Part shown: positions 40,838-51,016 of the stretch, in pieces | Numbering within the stretch: position 1 is the stretch's first letter | Layout of the letters: every line of letters starts with the position of its first letter | NCBI GenBank assembly: GCA_019119685.1 | Contig: DWWN01000047.1 | Location: 25,631 to 89,630 of the forward strand | Origin: Candidatus Faecalibacterium faecigallinarum | GTDB lineage: Bacteria > Bacillota > Clostridia > Oscillospirales > Ruminococcaceae | Direction: 5' to 3' | Length of the DNA stretch: 64,000 nt | Made by a program: the position numbers and the translations under genes | The notes under the pieces: model-generated | Databases searched by the model: none | What the model was told of the DNA's origin: nothing | Seen by the model: only the letters and a program-made list of their open reading frames with translations

Positions 40838-41802
40838 CTCAAAAGGGCCAGGACGCCCAGGCGCAGCGCCAGCCCCAGCCCCAAAGCCAGAAAGCCCGCC
40901 AGGTACAGCATCCGGTTTGCCCGCAGGATGTCCGCGGGTTCCACCGGGCGGCTGCTGTCGCCGATGGTGGGCTTATCGTAGTATTCTCCAAAATAGAAAG
41001 CCGGCCCGGCCAGCCGGACCCCCAGCGCCCCGGCGCAGGCAGATTCGGTCTGGGCCGAGTTGGGGCTGGCATGGCAAAAGCGGTCCCGCCGCCAGATGCG
41101 CCAGGCGTTTTTCGCGTCGAAGCCCGCCAGGCCCGCCGCCGCGATCCAGAGCAGGGCCGCCAGCCGGGCGGGCAGGAAGTTGGCCGCGTCGTCCAGATGG
41201 GCCGCCGCCCGGCCAAAGTCGATATAGCGCTTGTTCTTGTAGCCCACCATGCTGTCCATGGTGTTCACCGCCTTATAGGCCAGGCCCAGGGGCGCGCCCC
41301 CGATCAGCAGGTACAGCAGCGGGGCCGCCACCCCGTCCGAGAAGTTTTCGGCTACCGTCTCGACGGCGGCTTTCGTCACTCCTTCGGCGGTGAGGGCGGC
41401 GGTGTCCCGCCCCACGATCCGGCTGACGGCTTTGCGGGCGGCGGGCAGGTCGTCCCGGGCCAGCTCGGCATACACCTTGCCGCTCTCGTCGGCCAGGCCG
41501 CGCAGGGCCAGCGCCTGCCAGCTCCACAGCAGTTCCAGCGCAAAACCCGCCGCCGGGTGCAGCCGGTAAGCCAGCGCCACGGCCAGCGCCGCCGCCGCAA
41601 ACGTGCCTAGGGGCAGCGCCGCAGCCAGCACCCGGCCGGCCGCCCGCTCCCCTGCCGGCGTGGCCGGGAACAGCCTGCGCAACAGCTTTTCCAGCGCCGT
41701 GATGGCCCTGCCCATCCCCACCACCGGGTGAGGCATCCAGGCGGGGTCGGCCAGCAGCAGGTCCAGCCCGAAGCCCCCCAGCACCGCCAGGGCGGTCAGC
41801 AT
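40828..41802 (-). CDS. cbiB: Adenosylcobinamide-phosphate synthase
   Basis: LLLADPAWMPHPVVGMGRAI...VAENFSDGVAAPL...KAVNTMDSMVGYKN. Confidence 0.95.
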   Translation of the reverse strand: MLTALAVLGGFGLDLLLADPAWMPHPVVGMGRAITALEKLLRRLFPATPAGERAAGRVLAAALPLGTFAAAALAVALAYRLHPAAGFALELLWSWQALALRGLADESGKVYAELARDDLPAARKAVSRIVGRDTAALTAEGVTKAAVETVAENFSDGVAAPLLYLLIGGAPLGLAYKAVNTMDSMVGYKNKRYIDFGRAAAHLDDAANFLPARLAALLWIAAAGLAGFDAKNAWRIWRRDRFCHASPNSAQTESACAGALGVRLAGPAFYFGEYYDKPTIGDSSRPVEPADILRANRMLYLAGFLALGLGLALRLGVLALLRWI

Positions 41803-42419
41803 CCTGCCTCCCCGGCCCGCCGGGCGTCCTTGGTGTACTGGACCGGGGCCAGGCACTGCAGGGTGTGGTCTTTGGCCCAGACGGCGGGGTCCGCCTCAAG
41901 GATGTAGCCGCCGGCATTGGGGCCGAGCCATTCGTGGTACTCCTTCCGGGGCAGGGCGAAGCGCTCCATCACCGACATCTGGGTGCCGCCGTGGGCCAGG
42001 ATGACCAGCTGCTCCCGCCCGGCCGCAAAGGCGTCGTCCACCAGTTTGGCGAACACCGCGCAGGACCGGCGGCAGAAGTCGTCTTTCCGCTCCCCGTCGG
42101 GGCAGGCGCTCTCACAGTTGGAGTCCACCCAGGCGCGGTAGTCGGGGTCGTTTTCCATCTCGATGTAGTTGCGGCCCTCAAAGGTGCCGAAGTCCATCTC
42201 CCGCAGCCCCGGCACCACGATCTGTTTTGCCCCGGGGAACAGGATGTGCGCGGTCTGCCGCGCCCGGGTCATGGGGCTGACATACACCACGTCGGGGCAG
42301 AAATCGGCCTGGCACAGCGCCTCCCGCCCTTTGGTGGAAAGCGGGATGTCCCGCTGGCCCTGGTAGCGCTTTTCGGTGTTGTAATCGGTGGTACCGTGCC
42401 GGAGAAGATAAATGTTCAT
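41796..42419 (-). CDS. cobC: Histidine phosphatase (alpha-ribazole phosphatase-like)
   Basis: MNIYLLRHGTTDYNTEKRYQGQRDIPLS; within cob operon. Confidence 0.88.
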   Translation of the reverse strand: MNIYLLRHGTTDYNTEKRYQGQRDIPLSTKGREALCQADFCPDVVYVSPMTRARQTAHILFPGAKQIVVPGLREMDFGTFEGRNYIEMENDPDYRAWVDSNCESACPDGERKDDFCRRSCAVFAKLVDDAFAAGREQLVILAHGGTQMSVMERFALPRKEYHEWLGPNAGGYILEADPAVWAKDHTLQCLAPVQYTKDARRAGEAGC

Positions 42420-42763
42420 AGCTTGCACTCCCCTTTCAAAACAAGCGGCAGGCCGCAGAAGACCCGCACCACACAGCCGGCCCGCTCTGCCAGCAGGCAG
42501 GCCAGACGGCCGGCGGCCTCCCGGGCCGCCCGCTGGGCCGGGTCGGCGGGGACGACGCCCCCGCCCTCCTCGGTCAGGATCACGGCCTCATGGGCGGCCA
42601 GCCGGTCGGCCAGCGCTTCCAGCCCGGCCTGGCCCGGACAGCCGGCGGCCAGCTCCTGCACATCCCAGACAGCCCGGACGGACAGCTCCTCCCGGGTGCA
42701 GCCCAGCAGGCGGCAGGCAAAATCACGTTTCCCGCTCCACAGCGGGCCGGTGATGAATATCAT
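42416..42763 (-). CDS. Short CobU-like P-loop protein
   Basis: MIFITGPLWSGKRDFACRLLG...CVVRVFCGLPLVLKGE parallels CobU termini; 115 aa. Confidence 0.65.
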   Translation of the reverse strand: MIFITGPLWSGKRDFACRLLGCTREELSVRAVWDVQELAAGCPGQAGLEALADRLAAHEAVILTEEGGGVVPADPAQRAAREAAGRLACLLAERAGCVVRVFCGLPLVLKGECKL

Positions 42764-43650
42764 AACAAATGCGCCTCCAACAGCTGGCCGGCCACCAGGG
42801 CCCCCAGCATCCACAGTTCACACCGCTGCAAAAACCACCCGGCCAGGTCCCCGGTGATGCCCCCGAAGTCCCGCCGGGAGACGGCGGCGTACCGCCACAG
42901 CGCGGCCAGGGCCGCAGCCAGCATGGCCCAGCCCGACACCCCGCCGAAGCCCACCAGCAGCATCGAGACGGCCAGGATGACCCCGGTCAGGATCAGCTTG
43001 ACCCGCTGCCGGGCCGCCGCGGTGGAAAAGGTATGGGCAAGGCCGGTGTTTTTGGCCAGGGGCAGAGCGGCCACCGCCCAGCCCGAAATGGCCCGTTCCA
43101 GCACAAAGCCCAGCTGCATACAGCCCACCGCACGGGTGGTCAGGGGCAGGGCAGCGCACAGGCCCAGATCGGCCGCGAACCAGCTGCACAGCCGGATCAC
43201 CGCAAAAGCCCCGCAGTGGGGGTCCTTGAGGATGGCCAGGCGCTTTTCCTGCCCGCCGTAGCTGGCCAGGGCGTCGCAGGTGTCGGCGTAGCCGTCCAGA
43301 TGGATGCCCCCGGTGATCCAGACCGGCAGCAGGCAGAAGCCCGCCGCCCGCAGCAGCACCGGCAGGTCCAGCGCCGCCGCCGCCCATCCCCAGCACCCAA
43401 AGGCCAGGGCGATCACCACCCCCACCAGCGGGAAGGCGCAGAGGGCGTACTTCATGTTCTTTTCGTTCCAGGCGGGCTGGGGCGCCGGCACCGCCGAAAA
43501 CATCCCGAAGGCCACCGCCGCCGTCTGGCCCGCGGTGGACAGCCAGCCCGGCAGACGGATCTTTTTGGCCCGGCCGGCCGCCCCGGCCTTTGCCTGTGCG
43601 GCGCGGGCTTTGATCTGCCGGGCCCGGCCCTTCCAACTTTCCCAATTCAT
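42760..43650 (-). CDS. cobS: Adenosylcobinamide-GDP ribazoletransferase
   Basis: Polytopic; GGIHLDGYADTCDAL motif. Confidence 0.95.
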   Translation of the reverse strand: MNWESWKGRARQIKARAAQAKAGAAGRAKKIRLPGWLSTAGQTAAVAFGMFSAVPAPQPAWNEKNMKYALCAFPLVGVVIALAFGCWGWAAAALDLPVLLRAAGFCLLPVWITGGIHLDGYADTCDALASYGGQEKRLAILKDPHCGAFAVIRLCSWFAADLGLCAALPLTTRAVGCMQLGFVLERAISGWAVAALPLAKNTGLAHTFSTAAARQRVKLILTGVILAVSMLLVGFGGVSGWAMLAAALAALWRYAAVSRRDFGGITGDLAGWFLQRCELWMLGALVAGQLLEAHLL

Positions 43651-44174
43651 GGTCTTTCTCCCTTATAGTAGATGGGCAGCCCGCAGGCCACCTCGCAGAC
43701 ATTGTCCGCCAGGGCCGCGAGCGCCCGGTGCGCGTCCGCCAGCAGCCGCAGATAAACATCGGTGCCCGGGGCATAGTCCCGCCCGCCGGCAAAGATCTCG
43801 TTGGAGACCACCACCAGCCCGCGGCACTCCGCCCGCAGATGCCGGACCCCTTCCACCACCGCTTCCAGCGCGCCGTCCGGGCCCGCCCCCGCGGGGCTGT
43901 ACAGCTCGTTGGCGGCCAGGTTGCCCAGGTCCTCCAGCAAGACGTCCCCCCGCGCCGGCAGGGCCAGCCCTCTCAGGTCCACCGCCCGCTCGATGGTGGC
44001 AAAGCCTTTGCCGGCCCGCAGGGCGCGGTGCCGCTCGATGCGGGCGCGGCACTCGCCGTCCGCCGACGGCTCCATCGTGGCCAGGTAATAGCGGGGACCG
44101 GGGCGGCCCAGCAGCAGGCTCTCGGCATATTCGCTCTTGCCCGAAGTCGCCCCGCCGATGACCAGTGTGAACAT
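43647..44174 (-). CDS. cobU: Adenosylcobinamide kinase/adenosylcobinamide-phosphate guanylyltransferase
   Basis: MFTLVIGGATSGKSEYAESL...VVVSNEIFAGG...CGLPIYYKGE. Confidence 0.94.
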   Translation of the reverse strand: MFTLVIGGATSGKSEYAESLLLGRPGPRYYLATMEPSADGECRARIERHRALRAGKGFATIERAVDLRGLALPARGDVLLEDLGNLAANELYSPAGAGPDGALEAVVEGVRHLRAECRGLVVVSNEIFAGGRDYAPGTDVYLRLLADAHRALAALADNVCEVACGLPIYYKGERP

Positions 44175-44175
44175 A

Positions 44176-45252
44176 TCACCCTCCCTGCGGCTGGTAGGCT
44201 TCCACGCCGCACTGTGCAAAACTGTAGCTCTCGGCATACACCGCCCGGGCCATGTCCCACAGGGGGATGGAGGCCACCGCGCCGGTGCCCTCGCCCAGGC
44301 GCATCCCCGCCGTGATGAGGGGCTTTTTGCCCAGCGCATCCAGGACAGCGCGGCCTGCCGGCTCGGCCGAAACGTGGCTGGCAAAGACGGCTTTGGCCGC
44401 GCCAGGGCAGAGCCGGACCGCGCACAGCGCCGCCACCGTGCTGATGAGCCCGTCGGCCAGCACCGGCACCCGGCAGGCCGCCCCGCCCAAAAACACCCCG
44501 CACAGCCCCGCCAGATCGAAGCCGCCCACCTTGGCCAGAACGTCCAGCGGGTCGGCAGGGTCGGGGCGGTTGACTGCCAGCGCCTTTTGGATGGCGGACA
44601 CCTTGCGGGCCAGCCCCGCGTCGGACAGGCCGGCCCCCCGCCCGGTGAAGTCCTCCGCCGGACGGCCCAGCAGGGCGCAGGCCACTGCCGCCGAAGTGGT
44701 GGTGTTGCCGATGCCCATTTCGCCGGTGGCCAGCAGCCGGACCCCAGCCGCAGCCTGGCGGGCCGCCAACGCCGCCCCGGTCAGGACGGCCTGTTCGGCC
44801 TGGGCGCGAGTCATGGCGGGGCCGGCGGTGATGTCGCCGGTGCCGTTGCCCACCCGGCAGGAGAGGATGCCCTCCACCGGGGAAAAGTCGAGGATGCCCA
44901 TGTCCACCGGCACCACCTCGCAGCGGGCGGTGCGGGCCATCCGGCAGACCGGGCTCTGCCCTGCCGCCAGCCCGCGGGCCACCGCCGCCGTGGCCTCTGG
45001 GCCGGTCTGGGTCACGCCCTGGGCTACCACCCCGTTGTCGGCGCAGAGGACCAGTACCGCACGGCGGTCAAAATCCAGCTCCGCGCTGCCGGTGAGGGCG
45101 GCGGCGTCCTCCAGCATGGTCTCCAGCAGGCCCAGGCTGCCCAGCGGATGGGCCAGCGAGGCCCAGCGCCGGTGGGCTTCCCGGCGGGCAGCCTCGTCCG
45201 CCGGGGCCGAAGCCGCCCTGCAGAGGGCGGCGATGGTATCAAACTGCTGCAT
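44176..45252 (-). CDS. cobT: Nicotinate-nucleotide-dimethylbenzimidazole phosphoribosyltransferase
   Basis: VLCADNGVVAQGVTQTG...GEMGIGNTTTSAAV...GMRLGEGTGA. Confidence 0.95.
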   Translation of the reverse strand: MQQFDTIAALCRAASAPADEAARREAHRRWASLAHPLGSLGLLETMLEDAAALTGSAELDFDRRAVLVLCADNGVVAQGVTQTGPEATAAVARGLAAGQSPVCRMARTARCEVVPVDMGILDFSPVEGILSCRVGNGTGDITAGPAMTRAQAEQAVLTGAALAARQAAAGVRLLATGEMGIGNTTTSAAVACALLGRPAEDFTGRGAGLSDAGLARKVSAIQKALAVNRPDPADPLDVLAKVGGFDLAGLCGVFLGGAACRVPVLADGLISTVAALCAVRLCPGAAKAVFASHVSAEPAGRAVLDALGKKPLITAGMRLGEGTGAVASIPLWDMARAVYAESYSFAQCGVEAYQPQGG

Positions 45253-46600
45253 GATGGTTTTCCTTTCTGTATGCCGCGGCGGCGTCCACAAAGCGGGCGG
45301 CCAGCTCGGGCCGGCCTGCCCAATAGAGGTGCGGGAACGCCGCGTACAGCCTGGCCGACACAAAGCCGCACCGCCAGGCCCGGCCGTCCGGCTTTTGGGC
45401 CGCCAGGGCCGCGCCGGGGCAGGTGCTGTCCCAGTGGTGGAACTCGTGGGCCGGGACAGCCTCCCCCTTGCGGAACAGGAGGCTGTCCTCCTCCGCCGTC
45501 AGGCTGGCATAGCCGAAGCGGACCAGCCCTCTGGCGGCAAAGCCCTCCCCCGGCAGGACGCCCGCCATCGGCCAGCGCTTTCCTTCCTCGTCGGCCAGGG
45601 CCTGCCCCAGATAGAGGAAGCCCCCGCACTCGGCCACCGTGGGCATCCCGCTTTGCACCGCCGCCGCAACGGCGCGGCGCATGGGTCGGTTCTGGCTCAG
45701 AGCGCCGGCGTAAAGCTCCGGGTAGCCCCCCGGCAGATAGAGCCCGCCGGCTGCGGGCAGGGCAGTGTCTTTCAGCGGGCTGAAAAAGACGCATTCGGCC
45801 CCCGCCGCCCGCAGGGCGTCCAGACTTTCGGGGTAGCAAAAGCAGAAGGCCGCGTCCCGCGCCACCGCGATCTTTGCCCTGACCGGCGGCAGGGCTTCCG
45901 CCGCGGCCTCGGGCGCCGGGCGGCGGCAGAGGTCCAGCAGGCGGTCCAAACTGGCGTTTGCTTCCAGCGCGTCCGCCAGGGCGTTCAAACGCCCGGACAG
46001 ATTGTCGATCTCGGCGGCGGTGTACAGCCCCAGATGCCGGCTGGGCAGGCGGGCTTCTTCCAGCCGGGGCAGACAGCCGATGACCGGCAGGCCCGTCTCC
46101 CGCTCCAGCAACGGGGCCAGACGCGCCGCGTAGCCGGGCGAACATTCATTCAGGAGGATGGCCGCCAAATGGCTGTCGGGACGGAAGGCGCGCAGCCCCC
46201 GGATCTGGGCTGCCAGCGTCAGGCTGGCCCCGCCGGGGCGCACCACCAGCAAAACCGGCAGGCCCAGGGTATCGGCCACCTGCCAGGCGCTGGCCGCATC
46301 GGTGAGGGCCGCGCCGTCGTAATAGCCCATGACGGCCTCTACAACGGCTGCCCCGTGCCCCGCCAGATGCCGGGCGTAGAGCTGCCGCAGTCGGGCGGGC
46401 CGGGTCAAAAACAAATCCAGGTTGCAGCTGTCCACCCCCAGCGCGGCCCGGTGGAACATGGGGTCGATGTAGTCGGGCCCGCACTTGAAGGCGCAGGGGG
46501 CCAGCCCACGGCGGCGCAGAGCGGTCAGCAGGGCGCAGGCCGCCGTGGTCTTGCCGCTGCCCGACGCCGGGGCCGCCACCATGATTTGAGGCAGGTTCAT
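45239..46600 (-). CDS. cbiA: Cobyrinate a,c-diamide synthase
   Basis: MVAAPASGSGKTTAACALL...KCGPDYIDPMFH; glutaminase VAECGGFLYLG. Confidence 0.95.
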   Translation of the reverse strand: MNLPQIMVAAPASGSGKTTAACALLTALRRRGLAPCAFKCGPDYIDPMFHRAALGVDSCNLDLFLTRPARLRQLYARHLAGHGAAVVEAVMGYYDGAALTDAASAWQVADTLGLPVLLVVRPGGASLTLAAQIRGLRAFRPDSHLAAILLNECSPGYAARLAPLLERETGLPVIGCLPRLEEARLPSRHLGLYTAAEIDNLSGRLNALADALEANASLDRLLDLCRRPAPEAAAEALPPVRAKIAVARDAAFCFCYPESLDALRAAGAECVFFSPLKDTALPAAGGLYLPGGYPELYAGALSQNRPMRRAVAAAVQSGMPTVAECGGFLYLGQALADEEGKRWPMAGVLPGEGFAARGLVRFGYASLTAEEDSLLFRKGEAVPAHEFHHWDSTCPGAALAAQKPDGRAWRCGFVSARLYAAFPHLYWAGRPELAARFVDAAAAYRKENHHAAV

Positions 46601-47799
46601 ACCTTCTCCTTTGCTGTGAGGATAAACACCGGGTTCTCGGCCCGCAGCAGGTGCAGGCGGCCGGGGCCCCCGGCATGGGCGGCCGCGATCTGGACGGCAT
46701 CCGCCTTCCGTCCCCGGGCGGCGAAGGCTTCCAGCGCGGCGGCCAGCGTTTCCAGCGCGATGGCGGTCAGACAGACCCGGGCGGCGGGGTTCGCGGCCCA
46801 GACCGCGTCCAAAATGGGCCCCAGCTCTCCCCCTGTGCCGCCGAGAAAAACGGCGTCGGGAGCGGGCAGGCCCGCGAGCGCCTGCGGCGCGCTGCCCTGC
46901 ACCACCCGGACGTTCCAGCCGCCCAGACGGCGGCGGTTTTCTTCCAGGACGGCGCAGGCGGCGGGCAGGCGCTCCACCGCCCAGACCGGGGCCCCTCCGT
47001 TGGCATAGGCCATTTCCAGGCTGACGCTGCCCGTCCCGGCCCCCACGTCCCAGACTGTCTCGCCGGGGCAAAGGGCCAGCTGGGCCAGCACCTGGGCCCG
47101 GATGGCCTGCTTGGTCATGGGGATGCCCTCCGCCCGGACGAAGGCGCCGTCGGGCCAGCCGGGGGTCCGGGCCGGCAGGCGGAAGGCCGGCTCAGCCAGA
47201 AGGACCGCCAGCGGCCCGAACTGCGCCCCGGCCGCCTGGGCGGCGGAGCCTGAAAATATCTTTTGGGAGGCAAGGCCGAGGTCCTCCCCCACTGCGACGG
47301 AGAGCCCGCCGAGGCCGGCGTCCGCCAGCTTTTGGCAGAGGGCCGCGGGGCCGCTCTCCCCCACGCCGGTGAGGAAAAAGGCCGGTTTGCCCCCGCAGAC
47401 GGCGGCCACCGGGTCGCAGGGGCGGCCGTGGGCCGAGACCAGTTTCCAGTCCTGCCACGGGCGGCCAAGGCGGGCCGCCAGCAGCTGGACGCTGGACAGG
47501 CCCGGCTGCAGCTCCACCTGCACCTGCCGGCCCCGGAGCCGTTCCAGCAGGGCCGGGGCCCCCGAGTAAAAGCCGGTGTCCCCGCTGTAGAGCACCGCAG
47601 CCGAACAAGCGCCTTCCAAAGCAGATAAAATCTCCTCCGGTTTGACCGCCGGGATGCGTTCCGCCGCAATTTCCGGGGGCAGGGCCTCCAGCAGGCGGCG
47701 GGCTCCCGCCACCCGTTCGGCCCGGCGCAGGGCGTCCCAGCCTTCGGCGGTCAGGGTGGCAGCCGAGGCCCCCATCCCGATCAGGGTGATCTTTTGCAT
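46597..47799 (-). CDS. cobL: Precorrin-6Y C5,15-methyltransferase (CbiE-CbiT fusion)
   Basis: N-terminal tetrapyrrole methylase, C-terminal VWDVGAGTGSVSLEMA. Confidence 0.93.
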   Translation of the reverse strand: MQKITLIGMGASAATLTAEGWDALRRAERVAGARRLLEALPPEIAAERIPAVKPEEILSALEGACSAAVLYSGDTGFYSGAPALLERLRGRQVQVELQPGLSSVQLLAARLGRPWQDWKLVSAHGRPCDPVAAVCGGKPAFFLTGVGESGPAALCQKLADAGLGGLSVAVGEDLGLASQKIFSGSAAQAAGAQFGPLAVLLAEPAFRLPARTPGWPDGAFVRAEGIPMTKQAIRAQVLAQLALCPGETVWDVGAGTGSVSLEMAYANGGAPVWAVERLPAACAVLEENRRRLGGWNVRVVQGSAPQALAGLPAPDAVFLGGTGGELGPILDAVWAANPAARVCLTAIALETLAAALEAFAARGRKADAVQIAAAHAGGPGRLHLLRAENPVFILTAKEKV

Positions 47800-48539
47800 G
47801 GGTCCACCGCCTTTCTGCAGGCGTCCAGGGCCTGCTCATAGGATAAGCCGTCTGTTTCTTCCTCCGGCCGGCGGATGACCACCAGCCGCGCCCCGGCGGC
47901 GCGGGCGGCGGCGGCCTTTTCGGCAAAGCCGCCGGGGGCCCCGCCGTCCTTGGTGACGAACCAGCGGGCCCCGTACTGCTTCAGCAGCGCCTCGTTCAGC
48001 GCCTGGGTGAAGGGCCCCTGCATGGCGATGATGTTGCGGGCCGGGATGCCCGCCGCCGCACAGGCGTCGAGGGCCGCGTGGGTGGGCAGCACCCGGGCAA
48101 ACAGCCGCGCCCCACCCAGATGCGCAAAGGCGGGCAGCTCCTTCATGCCGGTGGCCAGCAGGACGCCGCCCTCGGTCCCTTCCAGCAGGCGGGCCGCCGC
48201 GGGGGCGTCGGGGGCGGTCAGGGCGTCCCCGGGCAGGGGGCTGGCCGGCCGCAGCAGCCGCAGATACCCCACCCCCGCCAGGGCGCAGGCCTCCCGGATG
48301 TTCTCGCTGGCCTGCCGGGCGTAGGGGTGGGTGGCGTCCACGCAGAGCGCCGCCCCTCTCAGCAGGGCGGCCATCTCCCCGGCCTCCATCCGGCCGGTGT
48401 GGACGGCAAGGCCGGGGGCCGTCCCCTGCTCCGCCGCGCCGTATTCGGTGGCGACGCAGACGGTGACGGCCACGCCTTCGGCGGCGAGCTGATGGGACAG
48501 CCGCCGGCCCTCGGTGGTGCCGCTGAAAACGACGATCAC
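47781..48539 (-). CDS. cobK: Precorrin-6A/cobalt-precorrin-6A reductase
   Basis: MIVVFSGTTEGRRLSHQLA...CVDATHPYARQASENI. Confidence 0.93.
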   Translation of the reverse strand: MIVVFSGTTEGRRLSHQLAAEGVAVTVCVATEYGAAEQGTAPGLAVHTGRMEAGEMAALLRGAALCVDATHPYARQASENIREACALAGVGYLRLLRPASPLPGDALTAPDAPAAARLLEGTEGGVLLATGMKELPAFAHLGGARLFARVLPTHAALDACAAAGIPARNIIAMQGPFTQALNEALLKQYGARWFVTKDGGAPGGFAEKAAAARAAGARLVVIRRPEEETDGLSYEQALDACRKAVDPCKRSP

Positions 48540-49267
48540 TTTTTGTACCCCCGCGGGGTGATGAGCCTGCCGCGCTCCATCCGGGTGGAGGACGCCCCCA
48601 CAAAGACGGTGGTGAACATATCCACCTCTGCCTCCTGCAGCTGGGCCAGCGTCAGCAGACAGGTGGTCTGGCCGGCCCGGCCGATGTTGCGCACCCAGCC
48701 GCAGGGGGTGTCCGGGCTGCGCCCTGCCTCCAGCAGGATGCCGCAGGCGCGGCGCAGGGTGTCCTTCCGGCGGCGGGAAGCGGGGTTATACAGGCAGAGG
48801 ACAAAGTCCCCCGCCACAGCCGCCCGCAGCCGCTTTTCGATGACCTGCCAGGGGGTCAGCAGGTCGGACAGGGAGACGGTGCAGAAATCGTGTCCCAATG
48901 GCGCGCCCAGCACCGCGGCCCCGGCCAGGGCCGCCGTCACGCCGGGGATCACCTCCACATCCACCTCCGGGTAAGAGGCCGCCAGCTCCAGCAGGGGCGA
49001 GGCCATCCCGTAGACCCCCGCGTCCCCGCTGCACACCATGGCGGTGGTCCGGCCCTCGTTGGCCAGTTCCAGCGCCATGGCGCAGCGGTCCAGCTCTCTG
49101 GTCATGGGGGTGGACCGCAGTTCCTTGCCGGGGGTCAGGGGCGCGATGAGGTCCAGATAGACCGTGTACCCGCAGATCACCTCGGCTTCTTCCAGGGCGG
49201 CCCGGGCCGCGGCGGTCATCCCATAGGCGCCGCCGGGGCCAATGCCGATCACATATACTTTCTTCAT
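48536..49267 (-). CDS. cobJ: Precorrin-3B C17-methyltransferase
   Basis: MKKVYVIGIGPGGAYGMTAAA...VCSGDAGVYGMASPL. Confidence 0.94.
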   Translation of the reverse strand: MKKVYVIGIGPGGAYGMTAAARAALEEAEVICGYTVYLDLIAPLTPGKELRSTPMTRELDRCAMALELANEGRTTAMVCSGDAGVYGMASPLLELAASYPEVDVEVIPGVTAALAGAAVLGAPLGHDFCTVSLSDLLTPWQVIEKRLRAAVAGDFVLCLYNPASRRRKDTLRRACGILLEAGRSPDTPCGWVRNIGRAGQTTCLLTLAQLQEAEVDMFTTVFVGASSTRMERGRLITPRGYKK

Positions 49268-50259
49268 TCCGTCCAGTTCCAATCCGGCCCAAAGGCCCTT
49301 GCGGCCAGGGCCAGCGTGACGCCGCCCCCGGCCTGTTTGCCCACGAGCAGCGCCCCGCCCTCTGCCCCGCAGACGGCGGCCCGCTCGCATACGTTATCCA
49401 CCCCCACCGTCTGCGCCACAAAGGCCGATGGGGTAAACCGGCCCGGCGCCTGTGCCAGCCGGGCCGCGGTGTATGTCTCCAGCGGCCAGCCGTGGGCCGC
49501 GCAGAACGCCAGCAGCCCCGGCTCGCCGGCCTTGCGGTCGATGGTGCACACCTTGCAAATGCTCTTGACGCAGAGCTTTTCCCGCTCGAGCAGGGCGGCC
49601 AGCGCTTCTTCCAGCGCGGCAGCAGGGATGCCCCGGCGGCAGCCCACCCCCAGCGCCAGCACCCGCGGCGCCAGCCAGAGGGCCGGGCCGGGGTCCGTGA
49701 GGGTCAGCGCCGCGCTGCAGCCGGCTTTGTCCGCCGTCAGGGCCACCCCGGCGGGGGGCGTCCCGGCGATGGGCCAGTCGCTGTACAGCCGGAGGGTCCG
49801 GCCCGCCAGCAGTGCCGCCGAGACGTCTTTGATCTTGTGGACATCGGCCACGGCGCAGCCCTGGCGGCGGGCCCAGTCGTCGATGGGGAACAGCCCCCCG
49901 GCGTCGGTGGCCGTGGTCAGGACCGGCTGCGCCCCGCACACGCTGCCGATGGCGCGGGCCAGGGCGTTGGCCCCGCCCAGGTGCCCCGACAGCAGGGGGA
50001 CGGCCCAGGTCCCCTGCTCATCCACCGCCACCACGGCGGGGTCGGTCTCCTTGCTGCAAAGGCAGGGGGCCACCGCCCGCACCGCGATGCCGCAGGCCCC
50101 CACATAGACAAGGCCCGCGCCGGTGCGGAAATGTTCGTCCGTCCAGCCGCGCAGGGTGACGGGGCCGCCGCAGCGGACTGCCTCGCCTCCGAGGGCCCCG
50201 GCCAGCTTTTGGGCCAGGGCCAGCCCCCGGGCGCTGAAGGCCAGATAATACAGCTTCAC
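49264..50259 (-). CDS. cbiG: Cobalt-precorrin 5A hydrolase
   Basis: LSGHLGGANALAR...LALGVGCRRGIP. Confidence 0.94.
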   Translation of the reverse strand: MKLYYLAFSARGLALAQKLAGALGGEAVRCGGPVTLRGWTDEHFRTGAGLVYVGACGIAVRAVAPCLCSKETDPAVVAVDEQGTWAVPLLSGHLGGANALARAIGSVCGAQPVLTTATDAGGLFPIDDWARRQGCAVADVHKIKDVSAALLAGRTLRLYSDWPIAGTPPAGVALTADKAGCSAALTLTDPGPALWLAPRVLALGVGCRRGIPAAALEEALAALLEREKLCVKSICKVCTIDRKAGEPGLLAFCAAHGWPLETYTAARLAQAPGRFTPSAFVAQTVGVDNVCERAAVCGAEGGALLVGKQAGGGVTLALAARAFGPDWNWTE

Positions 50260-51014
50260 GCCCGGCCCTCCCGGTATCCGGTGGTAAAGGCGGGGTCGTA
50301 GAGCTTGCTGCGCTCGTAGCCGCCCCGGCCCAGAAAATCCCCCACCAGCACGAGGGCAGTCTTGCGGATGCCGGCGGCGGCCCCGCGCGCGGCCAGGTCC
50401 GCCACCGTACAGCGGACCAGCTTTTCCTCCGGCCAGGTGGCCTTGTACACCAGGGCCGCCGGGGTCTCGGGCGGGTAGCCGCCGGCCAGCAGCTGGGCCT
50501 GGACCTGTTCCAGCATCCCCGCCGACAGGAAGATGACCATCGAGGCCCGGTGAGCGGCCAGCGCGGCCAAACGCTCCCGCTGCGGCACCGGGGTGCGCCC
50601 GGCCAGCCGGGTGATGATGACGCTCTGGCTGACGCCGGGCAGGGTGTATTCCGCCCCGAGGGCCGCAGCCGCCCCGCAGAAGCTGGACACGCCGGGGGTG
50701 TCGTCCCAGAGGATGCCCAGCGCGTCCAGCGCGTCCATCTGCTCTTTGACGGCCCCATAGACGCAGGGGTCCCCGGTGTGCAGCCGGACGGTGTCCACCC
50801 CGGCGGCCTCCGCTTTCTGGACGGCTTCCAGCACCTGCTCCAACGTCATTTCGGCGCTGTTGTAGATGGCGCAGCCGTCCTTCGCCCGGGCCAGCAGGGC
50901 CGGGTTGACCAGGCTGCCGGCGTAGATGATGCAGCCAGCCTGTTCCAGCAGGGCCGCGCCCCGCAGCGTCAGCAGGTCGGGCGCGCCGGGGCCCGCTCCC
51001 ACAAAATGTACCAT
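50256..51014 (-). CDS. cobM: Precorrin-4 C11-methyltransferase
   Basis: MVHFVGAGPGAPDLLTLRG...RLHTGDPCVYGAVKEQMDAL. Confidence 0.95.
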   Translation of the reverse strand: MVHFVGAGPGAPDLLTLRGAALLEQAGCIIYAGSLVNPALLARAKDGCAIYNSAEMTLEQVLEAVQKAEAAGVDTVRLHTGDPCVYGAVKEQMDALDALGILWDDTPGVSSFCGAAAALGAEYTLPGVSQSVIITRLAGRTPVPQRERLAALAAHRASMVIFLSAGMLEQVQAQLLAGGYPPETPAALVYKATWPEEKLVRCTVADLAARGAAAGIRKTALVLVGDFLGRGGYERSKLYDPAFTTGYREGRA

Positions 51015-51016
51015 CC

